Source of the DNA: Azorinus chamasolen
Taxonomy: Eukaryota; Mollusca; Bivalvia; Cardiida; Solecurtidae
Direction of reading: 5' to 3'
Length of the DNA stretch: 64,000 nt
Assembly: GCA_963576725.1 (NCBI GenBank)
Contig: OY755237.1
Location: 52,022,253-52,086,252, forward strand
Part shown: one piece after another, positions 12,086-21,774 of the stretch
How positions within the stretch are numbered: position 1 is the first letter of the stretch
Layout: every line of letters begins with the position of its first letter
Program-made: the position numbers and the translations under genes
The notes under the pieces: model-generated
Database searches by the model: none
What the model saw: only the letters and a program-made list of their open reading frames with translations
Told to the model about the DNA's origin: nothing

Positions 12086-12494
12086 GCGAGTAAGTTAGAA
12101 GTCTAGCAAAGCTAATAAGGGTAAACATAAGCTGATGATTACAGTCCAGATGCTATATATTTTCTATTGCATTGCAAAACACCCATAACAGTTATATTCT
12201 TCATAAAACATGCATGAGGCTCAATTCCTCTGCTGTAATTTCTTACAAGAAATGTGTTGTTCACATACATGTATATTGCAATATAATAGAAAAACTTACT
12301 TTCCTACAACAGTTTACATTCTCATTAATATTCATGATTTTGAAATAATATTCATTATCTACATATTTATATACATGAACATCAATATCGCTGTTTCAGT
12401 CAGTATCAAGCTCTATACTGGTTAACTAAAATAATCTCAGAAAAAAAGAACAGCTCATTCAAGTGTGTTTATTTCACATCTCATTAATATTCAT

Positions 12495-13352
12495 CAGTGT
12501 TCCCGTTTACGGCGTAATCATATCTAAATACGCACCGAAAATCGTTGGAACGCAAAATAGTCAAGTACGTTGCGTCCATGGGACGCAAGATCAATGATCG
12601 AAATTTTACCGATTTAAATGAATCCAGGTAAAATAACAACTGAAACTCGGTCTTACATCAATCCGGATCAATAAACAAAGTGATTCTGACTCCGTTTGCT
12701 TGACATTTTTTCCGAAATTGCAACGCATCTATTAATATCGAGTCCTGGGTTATTCCAGGTACGTAGGAGGGCACCTGCATTGACTGGTTACGATTTCCAC
12801 CCTAATGTCAACATCTAAAATTATGTAATTCTACGAGAACCGTTCTGTCGCTTAGTAAATGACATTTGGGTGCTGAAAAAAGATGGCGTCTACTAGTAAA
12901 AAGTTGAATACTCCAGGAACTTTAAAGCGTTATGGGTGCAAGATCGAGAGTTTAAAGACTTGTAAGTAAATGATTTTAGCCCTGAAAACAATAGAATTAC
13001 CATGTGATGCTTTGTATGCACTGAAAATGAAGTGAAAACTGCTTTTACGTACCAGCAGATACAGTGATTCTCAGCTCAGTTCACTATGCTCGTCGTCGTG
13101 CACTTCAAATCAAAGCATCAAGAAATACCTTATTATACAGTGCGTGTATCACTTATCTTTTTGATGTTAAATGATACATCAGTGTAAGTCTTAAATAATT
13201 TTACCCCTTTACATTTAATGGGGCAAAAAATCACCATTACAGAAACAGGATTGAAATTATCTGGGACTCAGTTGTATTTGCCTGGGACGCAACTTTTGCT
13301 GATGCCCTGGGTCCCAGGGACTCGGTAAAATTCAATCCTAATGAGAACACTG
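12495..13352 (+). mobile_element. deleted hAT-type element
   Basis: The ends are CAGTGTTCCCGTTTA and ..TAATGAGAACACTG, the CAGNG pattern of hAT transposons, flanked by TTCAT on both sides (8-bp duplication not intact). The first 246 bp recur at 63006-63250. It carries one exon-like start (12883) but lacks the rest of a transposase. Confidence 0.7.
12883..12961 (+). pseudogene. first exon of a deleted hAT transposase (probable)
   Basis: The ATG in context AAAGATGG starts MASTSKKLNTPGTLKRYGCK plus IESLKT, then a GTAAGT donor at 12962. A short Ser/Thr/Lys-rich N-terminus is common in hAT proteins, but no BED finger or catalytic domain follows within the element. Function is inferred from the flanking hAT ends only. 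Confidence 0.4.
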
Positions 13353-13457
13353 TTCATAAATATGCATTAATATTCAAGAACCCAAAGTAATGACCCTCTG
13401 CTCTTGTCAATGTTTGTTGTTCTGGTATTTTACGTAAAATAAATAATAGAAAAGATA

Positions 13458-15093
13458 GTACACTCGAAACAATGCTAAATATAGGGCTTATGTTAAATTG
13501 CTTATTCATTTACGCACGTTATATGCAAATTAGCTTAAATATACATGTTTTAGAAATATTACATGAACCAAAGATGTTTTCCTTTATTTGTATGTTGATA
13601 TTTAAACATTTAAATCTGAATTCAATAACTATTTGTATATTATTAGGCCTCTCAGACTAAAAACAAACTCGTCAAACTAAAAACACATTTTTTACTTCCC
13701 CATTAATATTCATAAGAATGCATTATAAGAATGCATTATATGTATTAATAGAATTACATATCGTATTCAAGCTATATGTCTCAACTTTACGTTGGTTCTT
13801 GTTTTGGCCTTCTATAGTCTCTAAAAGCAAAGTTATGAAGCATTTTCTTAATCAAGATAGTATCGAAATTTACCTCGGGTTACCACGGAAACCGTTTAAT
13901 AAAACGTAGTTGGGGCACAATTAATTTGAGAAAATGCTCAAAAAGTGTTCTGATGACCCCAACGAACAATTTAAACCTGAATTCAATAATTTTGGGCTTT
14001 AATATGCCTCTAAGACTAAACAAAAAACTCATTTTTCTAAAAAAGCGGATTTTTATACTTCCTCATTAATATTCATAAGCAATCATATATGAATATTATT
14101 AAAATTATATAACATAATCAAGATATATGTCTCTGCTTTACTTTGGTTTTTGTTTTGTCCTTCTATTGCTTCTAAAAGCAAAGTTATTATGCATTTTCTG
14201 AACCAATGATGTTTCGAAATATACTTCCTCGCGTTACCATGGAAACCGTTCAATAAAACATAGATGGGACAAAATTACTTTGGGGGAATGCTCAAAATGT
14301 GTTCTGATGACCCAAACAAACAATTTAAACCTGAATTCAATAATTTGTGTGCATTAATAAGCCTATCAGACTAAACAACAAGCATCTTTTTCTAAAAAAC
14401 GCATTTTTTTGGCATTCTCATGAATATTCATAAGAATGCATTTATGAATATTAATTAAATCATATACCATATTCAAGCTATATGTCTCTGCTTTACTTTG
14501 GTACTTGTTTTGTCCTTCTATTACCTCTAAAAGCAAAGTTATTACGTATTTTCTGGACCAAGGATGTTTCGGAATTTACCTCGGGTTACCATGGAAACCG
14601 TTTAATAAAACATAGATGGGACAAAATTATTTCGGGAAATACTCAAAATGTGTTCTGAGGACTCCAACGAACAACTTAAACCTAAATTCAATAATTTCTG
14701 TACATTAATAAGCCTCTCAGACTAAACAACAAACTCCATTTTTCTAAAAAAATCACATTTTTTACTTCCTCATTAATATTCATAAGAATGTATTTATGAA
14801 TATTAATAAAATCATATATCATATTCAAGCTATATGTCTCTGCTTTACTTTGGTACTTGTTTTGTCCTTCTATTGCTTCTAAAAACAAAGTTATGGCGCA
14901 TTTTCTGAACCAAGGTAGTTTCGAAAATTACCTCGGGTTACCATGGAAACCGTTAAATAAAACATAGCTGGGACAAACTTATTTTTGGGGGCATGCTCAA
15001 AATTTGTTCTATGGACTCCAACGAACAATTTGGTACCCATGAAAAAAAGTCTAGGGGGGGATGCTACGGTAACCACTACTAGGACCCAGCCTA
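13458..15093 (-). repeat. right inverted arm of the large element
   Basis: Reverse complement of 8533-10148 with the same series of about 350-bp units. The outermost 200 bp are nearly identical to the left arm, while inner units have drifted more. Confidence 0.85.
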
Positions 15094-15111
15094 TGTACTC
15101 AAACACTAAAA

Positions 15112-15182
15112 GCTTCATTTTTCCACCAAACCCTATGTTGTGACCACTCATTTGAATCTTGTCACAACATAGGGTTTTGTGG
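15112..15182. repeat. hairpin repeat P, copy 1
   Basis: AAACCCTATGTTGTGAC and GTCACAACATAGGGTTT face each other across ATTTGAATCTT. It lies just outside the large element. A related copy is at 30318-30395. Confidence 0.65.
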
Positions 15183-15256
15183 AGAAATAAAGGAGCTCAG
15201 CTATTCTTCGAAATGTTTTAATCTATGCATCTTATCTGGACCTTTGAAATACAAAA

Positions 15257-15424
15257 TGTCCATTATCCCATAGGCTATTTTTACATACAACCTCTTTGAA
15301 TTAATCTACCGAAGCGGAGCATTAATTAGAGAAAAGCAAAATTTTAGAATTTTGTAGCTTGAAACCATTGTGATAAGTAGAGCATTTGAGTCGTCAAAAG
15401 TTGTCAATATGAGGGAATCGGTTA
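15257..15424 (-). mobile_element. TTAA-A MITE, core hairpin half deleted
   Basis: Starts at CCCATAGGCTATTTTTA, keeps one arm GAAACCATTGTGATAAGTAG, and ends GAGGGAATCGGTTAA. The second arm is missing. Confidence 0.6.
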
Positions 15425-15467
15425 ATAACAAATGGTATGTTACGATGATCCCATTTATGACACAAAC

Positions 15468-15530
15468 TTAGGCAAATAGTGTAGACCCAAACCAAACTGC
15501 TCATGATGGAGCAGTTTGATCAGGGTTAAC
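15468..15530. mobile_element. TTAA-E-type hairpin fragment
   Basis: GCAAATAGTGTAGACC, then CAAACTGCTC ATG GAGCAGTTTG and a TTAA. Only the core remains. Confidence 0.45.
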
Positions 15531-15666
15531 ACTAATTGGTACTTTATCAAAATCAAAATGGTACCAATTTTATTTATTCAGCTTTACAGAGCAGTGGAGA
15601 GGAGAGATTTGGTACATGAATATTTAGGGTAGTTACAGTATGCATGTAAATGTACATTGTATACCA

Positions 15667-16082
15667 TTAACTCTTTACTCCATAAATACGCCTTTATACA
15701 CCTTTGTAAACAGACTAGACACTTGGATCAGACGGCTCCTCTAGCAGCTGTCTGATCAGGGTTTGCTTATGATATAATATACAGTAGAACCTCTCTTATG
15801 CGACCACTTAATGAATAAACATGGATGTCTTTATAAGCAGATGGTTGCTTAATGCAGGACAAAAGTAATGCAGAAAGCTCCTCTAGGAGCTTTTTGCATT
15901 ACTTTTGTCCTGCATTCAGCTACCATCTGCATCTACCACCCAGAATTATACCTCTTTTAGGTGGTCGCACTATAGGGGTTTTACTGTAGATGTGATTTTA
16001 CAGTTTTTGCCATGGCCAAAACTTCCTGTGTCACTGTCCATGCATTATTTCTTACATGAATATTCATGGAGTACAAGGTTCA
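15667..16082 (+). mobile_element. TTAA-B MITE interrupted by a TA-C MITE
   Basis: Starts TTAACTCTTTACTCC, has core hairpin GATCAGACGGCTCC..CTGTCTGATC, and ends CATGGAGTACAAGGTT. The 205-bp TA-C element sits between TGATATAATA and GATGTGATTTTACAGT, which are contiguous in other copies. Confidence 0.75.
15782..15986 (+). mobile_element. TA-C MITE (pogo/Tigger-like ends) nested in TTAA-B
   Basis: CAGTAGAACCTC..GGGTTTTACTG ends are flanked by TA at 15780-15781 and 15987-15988. The core hairpin GACAAAAGTAATGCAGAAAG / CTTTTTGCATTACTTTTGTC is near 15857-15913. CAGTRGAACCTC plus TA fits Tc1/mariner-pogo ends. Confidence 0.8.
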
Positions 16083-16700
16083 ATACATAGTTGTTAATAA
16101 GAAGAGACATATTGGAGAGGTTTAAGCTTAACTTGGGTTCAACCTTGAGAAAATTGTCATGGTTATACTCCAGTACAGTTTATATGTATCATACATACCA
16201 AATTACACCCTCACTAATGACACCATGTATTTGCACACCTAATATCCCCTCTCCACCAGTTTGAAAGGCTGCATATTAAAATCTGGCACAATTTTGAAGA
16301 CTTTTAAATCAAACTGACATAGTAGCAAATAGTGGAGACCTTGAGCAAACTGCTCCTGGTGGAGCCATTTTATCTGTGTCTGTAATATTTGACTAAGTTT
16401 GTCAGAAAACTTTGGGTAATTTGGATCTATTATCAGTACAGTAATCTTTTATGATTTTACATAATCAGTAACAGGAGAGTTTCAAGGTGCATGTTTGTTC
16501 CCTGCTGCAACAGATGATTAGCATGAAGAAAATCAAACAGACAGAAAGATAGATCTAGATGGACAGACAGACAATGGAAACACTATTCCTAAGTGTCACC
16601 CTCCTAATGCAGATGACAAAGCAGATAACAATAAAAACTTGTCAGTTTCTTTTTGACAAAAATCCTAAGAATACTTAATTCTACAAGAGGAATATTTCAT
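16083..16700. other. no gene or clear repeat
   Basis: AT-rich DNA with only a worn TTAA-E-like core (GCAAATAGTGGAGACC, about 16325-16385). Confidence 0.5.
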
Positions 16701-16711
16701 CTATGATGTAA

Positions 16712-16951
16712 ACAAGAGTGTGTTTGAGAAACACTTATGCCCTGACCTTTGACCCTGAAGGATGACCATAACCTTTGACCCATAGACCAGGGAGTTGAAC
16801 ACGACACATCCTCTTTGTGTGGTGAACATATGTGCCAGGTTATTTCGAAATCCATTCACAGATAAAAAAGTTACAGAAGGGACACGAAATTTGGGACGGA
16901 TGGAAGGACGGACAATGCGATTAATATATGCCCGCCGTTGGGGGGCATAAA
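16712..16951 (+). mobile_element. HINE-K element with a single core
   Basis: ACAAGAGTGTGTTTGAGAAA with 5' hairpin, one core (CATAGACCAGGGAGTTGAAC), GACGGATGGAAGGACGGAC microsatellite, and 3' hairpin TATGCCCGCC GTTG GGGGGCATA followed by AAAA. It is complete and very short, which makes it the clearest model of the architecture. 16952-17336 shows nothing. Confidence 0.75.
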
Positions 16952-17336
16952 AATGCACAATCATTCCAAGAGGGCTAAATATTACAGAACAAAATTTAGC
17001 ATGGCAAAGATCTAAAGAATCTGAGTCTTCAGCTTTTAAACATACTATCAGTAAACCCCTGGTGATCTGTTCAAAATAAGCCCCTTTTAGCCCTTCTTTA
17101 CAGAAAGTGGCAAGATTTAAGAAATCTTATTTTACTCACATATAGCTCTCCAGTTAACAGAAGTAATTATGAAAACTGGATAAACTTCATTCAACCCGAG
17201 TCTTGTTGGTACACATTAGAGTAACAATAAGTACCTACAAAATTTGGCTCAAAAATGAGATTTTGGTAGATCTATACACCTCATATCTACAGCTCTAAAC
17301 TGTCTTTACTCCATTTCCATCCATATAAAAAAAGTC

Positions 17337-17592
17337 TTAACCCTTTATCTGATTATCATTCATGTAAGAAACAATGACGTCATGAATATTTGCTATTTTT
17401 TACAACATGAACATAAGAATTTTTGGCCAAGCTGGAAAATGTAGAATCAGACCAATGTAATTAAACAAGCAAACCCGAGCAGAGCCCTGATCAGATGGCC
17501 CCCAGCAGGAGCAATGCTATCTGTGTCACCTATATCTGGGTCACCTATATTTGTGAAGGCTTCAAAAGGTGTATATTAGGAAACTAACTTAA
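17337..17592 (-). mobile_element. TTAA-B MITE, reverse orientation
   Basis: TTAACCCTTTATCTG start. The core hairpin is near 17480-17530 with a duplicated CACCTATAT segment on its right. Shares TTAA 17589-17592 with the next element. Confidence 0.65.
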
Positions 17593-17816
17593 CCCCATTG
17601 CCTGTTGAATATTCATGAATTTCTATTAGCTGAATTTTTATAATGGTATATGTACATATGCACTTTTTGGTATTTGTAGAAACTATAGAGTTGGGTCTAT
17701 TAATTTCATAATCAAAAAGAGCAGATCCTGATAAGACAGCTCATACAGGAGCCGTCTGATTTGGATCTTCTCTGTTTGCAAAGGTTTGAAAGTGTTTGTA
17801 TAAAGGAAAGGGTTAA
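17589..17816 (-). mobile_element. TTAA-B MITE, reverse orientation
   Basis: Second of a head-to-tail pair. Core hairpin GATAAGACAGCTC..GGAGCCGTCTGAT, right end GGAAAGGGTTAA. 17817-18168 holds nothing recognisable. Confidence 0.7.
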
Positions 17817-18168
17817 CTTCATTCCTTCCTGCAGCACAACCAACTTAAAACCATCTTCCAGATGCAATCTCCTTTATCCGATCTAACAACAGGAATTGCA
17901 GAACTATACATATTGAGAAATAAGCAGAGAAAAAAGCATACATCAAGAACAAATGCTTCAGATATGCTCTATGTAGCCAGAACAAGCATCAGCCAGAGAT
18001 ATCAGACCAGCATTTCAACATGCCAAGCCATGATGTATATGGAAAAACAAATATTTCAACAGAAATAAAAATATGAATTTATAGGAAAAACATTATCATC
18101 TTCATTTAATTAAAATTCTAGGCTCGTATATCAAGGAGAATCTGGACCATCACTACTTGGTGTCACAG

Positions 18169-18388
18169 TTAAATTATCCCTTTACTCCATGAATATTTAT
18201 GTAACACAAAATGAATGTATGAATATTACTAAGATGATATACATGGGAAGTTTTTGCCATGGCAGGAACTCAAGCAAGCAAGCAGAGCAAACCCTGATCA
18301 GACAACAACAGGAACTGTCTGATCTGGGTCTGGATCTAGTCTGTTTGCAAAGACATTAAAATGCTTATTTATAGTTTAAAGGGTTTAA
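18169..18388 (-). mobile_element. TTAA-B MITE, reverse orientation
   Basis: TTAAATTATCCCTTTACTCC at the left, ..TTTAAAGGGTTTAA at the right, core near 18285-18350. Confidence 0.6.
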
Positions 18389-18524
18389 CAAACAAAACAG
18401 ATCAAGGAAAGAAAAGTTGACTTAGCAAGGATATGAGCAATCTGAAGTTTATGAGCAAATCGAGGTAAAATTTTGTTCCCAGTTATTTAAATACATACAG
18501 TATGCATTCTAAGCTGCCAGCATG

Positions 18525-18754
18525 TTAAATCCTTTACTCCACAGAAAACCTTTTGGCATATTTGCAAACAGAGTAGACCAAGATCAGATGGCTCCTATAG
18601 GAGCTGTCTGATAAGGGCTTGCTGTTTGCTTATGAAATAACAGATCTATTTCTACAGTTTTTGCAATCGAAACGATTCCTTTGTTCAGCTAATTATTATT
18701 CTTAGTCATTATTTGATAATTTCTGACATGAATATCCATGGAGTACAGGGTTAA
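18525..18754 (+). mobile_element. TTAA-B MITE
   Basis: TTAAATCCTTTACTCC..GGAGTACAGGGTTAA, core hairpin GATCAGATGGCTCC TATA GGAGCTGTCTGAT at about 18587-18614. Confidence 0.75.
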
Positions 18755-18832
18755 GAATAGTAGAGATTACAAAACTTTTTGCTGGTTCTACACAATATTG
18801 TACAATTTACATGTAATTTCTCTCGTTAAAGG

Positions 18833-19050
18833 TTAACCCATTCCCTCAGCTTTTTAATGCATCGGTAAAAGTCACTTTTTGAAACCATTGTGATAGAGCA
18901 TCTGTTCCATTGGAGCAAAGGCTCTATTTATCACAATGGTTTCAAAACTAAACATTTCTAAATTTTTCCTTTTCTCTAGTAAATGCTCCTTTTCAGTAGT
19001 TTTATTCAAACAGGTTTGATCTAAAAATAGCCTATGAGGTAATTGGTTAA
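18833..19050 (+). mobile_element. TTAA-A MITE
   Basis: TTAACCCATTCCCTC..GGTAATTGGTTAA. The core hairpin at about 18879-18948 has a shortened left arm. Confidence 0.75.
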
Positions 19051-19269
19051 TGTGAACTTCTAAATAAGTTAGTCCTATGATATAACTTGAAGGAGAATTT
19101 AGTAGGCTGATATCCTTGTACATGGGCAAGCTATACACATATGTTTGAATGTTGAGCATAACTGATGTGCATATTTTTGATATACCGGTTAGGAATGATA
19201 TATGAAAAAGCTTTCTTTTGTTTAGCTCCAGCTGTCTCAATATGACAATTTGTATTATTTTTCTCAAAG

Positions 19270-19488
19270 CATCATATAAATGCTTTTTCATCCCTTTGCA
19301 AACAGAGTACACCCAGATCAGACAGCTCCGATCAGTCTGCTATGTTGGTTTATGACATGATAAAGATCTACCTCTACACTGTCTACCAATACCAAAAAAT
19401 CCTATGTACATATGCCATTTTATAAAAACTCAGCTTATATTCATGATGTCATTATTTCTTAAATGAATGTTCAATAGGGAGAGGGATA
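19270..19488 (+). mobile_element. TTAA-B MITE, worn
   Basis: GCAAACAGAGTACACCCAGA core with half the hairpin lost, and a right part ending CAATAGGGAGAGGGATAA. The left boundary is unclear. 19490-20409 has no recognised repeat or exon. Confidence 0.5.
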
Positions 19489-20409
19489 AATGTACTGTTA
19501 GGGAAGGTGAGTTTTGTGGGCTGGCCAAACACTAGAGACCTTAACTAGCTGCTGTTGTGGTTCTGACATCTTGTGTCAAACTAGTGTCAAACAGTGCAGA
19601 CCATGACAGAGCTGTAAAGACTCGGAAACATACTGGTCTATGAAAATCTTTTATTCTCAAAGCTAATATGCTGGTATTTATTAGAATCACCTCTCCAAAG
19701 TAATTATAATGTGTACTAAACAGGCAAATATGAAATAATTTACCAATATTTCCTGAATACATATCTTAATATCTACAGCGCTGCCATGATCAGATCTGCA
19801 TCAGATGGCTTTTCTGACTCTATCCTTTTTCATAAAGATGCAATGAATCATCAACCCTTGACAAAATTCTTAAACAGAAACACTCAATAATTTCTTTATA
19901 AGCAAAGCTAAGAACTGGAGGAAGAAACAGCTTGAAAATGCTGGAATGAAAGCATTGGTTAGAATGGTTTTCCAGAAATCCCCGCTATGACTAGTACAGA
20001 GGCTCGGAGGGCTGGTCTATACAGTGTGCTGTGGTACTGGAAGCAATGTTTTATTGTTTCTATGTTGAAAGTAGATATCTAGCAAGCCAACTCCCAGTAA
20101 AACTCGCGAATGTGCCCACCTGGGGACTGAGGCTTACCCTGCTTAAACGGATCAAATCCGGACCTTTTACCCTCCACTAACATATACAGTACTAATGCAT
20201 GTAGCACCCTCGCTCCTGAACATGCAAACAAAACATGCAAACATAACATACATATATATCAATTCACATAAAACTCTTTCAAAATCATAAACTGAATGGA
20301 ATTCTAAGATATACTAAGGACATAGATACATGCTCATCTGCACATCAAGGTTGTTCATTTAAAAAAAGTTAAAAGTACATCCAATTCAAAAGTGTCAATG
20401 GAGAAAGAC

Positions 20410-20657
20410 TTAACCCATTCCCTCATATTGACGCCTAACCCATTCCCTCATATTGACGCCTCTGTAAAACTCACTTTGCGAAACCATTGTGATAAATAGA
20501 GCATTTGCTCCATAGGAGCAAATGCTCTATTTATCACAATGGTTTCAAAACTACACAATTCTAAAATTTACCTTTTCTCTAGTTAATGCCCCTTTTTGGT
20601 AGATACATTCAAAGAGGTTGGATCTAAAAATAGCCTATGAGGGAATGGATGGGTTAA
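20410..20657 (+). mobile_element. TTAA-A MITE with duplicated 5' end
   Basis: TTAACCCATTCCCTCATATTGACGCC is present twice in tandem at the left end (20410-20460). Core hairpin 20480-20549, end GGGAATGGATGGGTTAA. Confidence 0.8.
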
Positions 20658-20719
20658 AGACAAGATTGACACTATCTTCTCCAAGAGCTGTTGGAACACA
20701 GCCCGCAAATAGATGCAAA

Positions 20720-21070
20720 TGCTTGTCTGTATGCGAAAATCAATATTTTAAAGATGCATGACAGAGTAATGGCCCCTTACAAGATTGTAGCCCTTGTACC
20801 AGTGAACAATTGTGTGAAGCTTTGACAAAATATTGAATTTTGTTTTGACTACAACAATGATGAAGATGCCATTGACACCAAGGCTTAAGCAATACTTTGA
20901 ATTTTATTTCTTCGAAAACATTGGAGCTAAAAAACACAATGTTAAGTTTTGTAGACACAAACAACTCCAGAGGGCAAAGATTTATTAATTTGATTTCAAT
21001 AAAATTGGAATACATTAGCTTCTTCGAAAAAACTGGTAAAAGTGTCAATACATTTTGAAGGGACATTTTT
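20720..21070 (+). repeat. HINE-I core fragments
   Basis: Words such as AGAGTAATGGCCC, TTGTAGCCCTTGT and GTGTGAAGCTTTGACA match the HINE-I cores. There are no ends. A 108-codon open frame on the minus strand here has no coding character. Confidence 0.45.
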
Positions 21071-21135
21071 CAAGATATGAAGTTCTCCAGAAGCATATGC
21101 TTTGCAAATTGTTATTCAAATAAAATTTCTTCACA

Positions 21136-21417
21136 TGAACCAATTCCTTCATATAAATGCCTTTGCAACAGAGTAGACCTAGTTGAGAAGCTCTTCTGAT
21201 CTGCAGAAGCTCTTGTAGAAGCCTTCTGATCTGGAGAAGCTCTTGTAGAAGCCTTCTGATCTGGAGAAGCTCTGTCGGCTTATAATATTATAGATCTGAC
21301 TCTACAGTTTCTACCAATACCAAAAAATCCAGTGTACATTCCATTTTAAAAATTCAGCTAATAAATATTCATGATGTCAATATTTCTTTCATGAATATTC
21401 AACAGGGAAAAAGTTAA
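21136..21417 (+). mobile_element. TTAA-B MITE with an internal triplication
   Basis: The core arm GAAGCTCTTGTAGAAGCC + TTCTGATCTGGA is repeated three times in tandem (21187-21272). Right end CAACAGGGAAAAAGTTAA at 21414-21417, 23 bp beyond the RhoGAP exon donor. Confidence 0.7.
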
Positions 21418-21439
21418 ATACGCCAAAGCCAATACTTAC

Positions 21440-21774
21440 GAGGTAAAATCTCTTCAGCTGGATAACTGTACTGGTACTTAAATGTCTCTCTCACATGAAT
21501 CTCTATATGGGTCACCTCTGCAAAGTATTCTATATTATGCTGTCCAAATACCCGAGCTACTCCAAAGTTATCTATCAATAGCTGCATGATTCGACTGGCC
21601 TGCTCCACCTTGGCTGGGTCCATGGCACATGTGTGGAACATGCTGCCAGCGATGCTGCGGGACAGGGCTTCTGTGCTCATGTAGTTTTGGTGGGAATTGT
21701 GAACCATGGTGAACCAGATGCCAAATAGCAATGATAACAGCTGTTGATGAGCAGGACTACAAGACTGTATATAG
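21440..21774 (-). CDS. RhoGAP gene, fifth coding exon (end of domain)
   Basis: This 335-nt exon runs from acceptor TTTTATGTTTCAG to donor GTAAGT. It encodes YIQSCSPAHQQLLSLLFGIW and the late helices, including MSTEALSRSIAGSMF, where the family's usual Asn is Ala. The block after it (IMQLLIDNFGVARVFG) is the typical closing helix. The text then continues past the domain to EEILP and leaves through a phase 1 donor, so at least one more exon must lie at lower coordinates. I found none with a convincing splice site. Confidence 0.85.

Larger units (their letters stand above)
8533..15093. mobile_element. 6.56-kb element with about 1.6-kb inverted terminal arms
   Basis: The ends are exact inverted copies starting TAGGCTGGGTCCTAGTAGTG, flanked by TGTA at 8529-8532 and 15094-15097, which I read as a 4-bp target duplication. 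The arms run 8533-about 10148 and about 13458-15093. Each is built of about four tandem units of about 350 bp. Inside are a TA-C hairpin, a GA microsatellite, a G+C-rich gag-like block and a hAT derivative. No transposase of its own is visible. It could be a fold-back element or a non-autonomous transposon that collected insertions. Confidence 0.85.

Noticed and set aside
18872..19312. 146-codon minus-strand frame
   Set aside because: Most of it runs through a TTAA-A hairpin MITE and flanking AT-rich DNA.
20020..20063. Possible next RhoGAP exon (minus strand, after ATTGCTTCCAG)
   Set aside because: Weak pyrimidine tract and only a few codons before a stop in the required phase; no similarity to support it.
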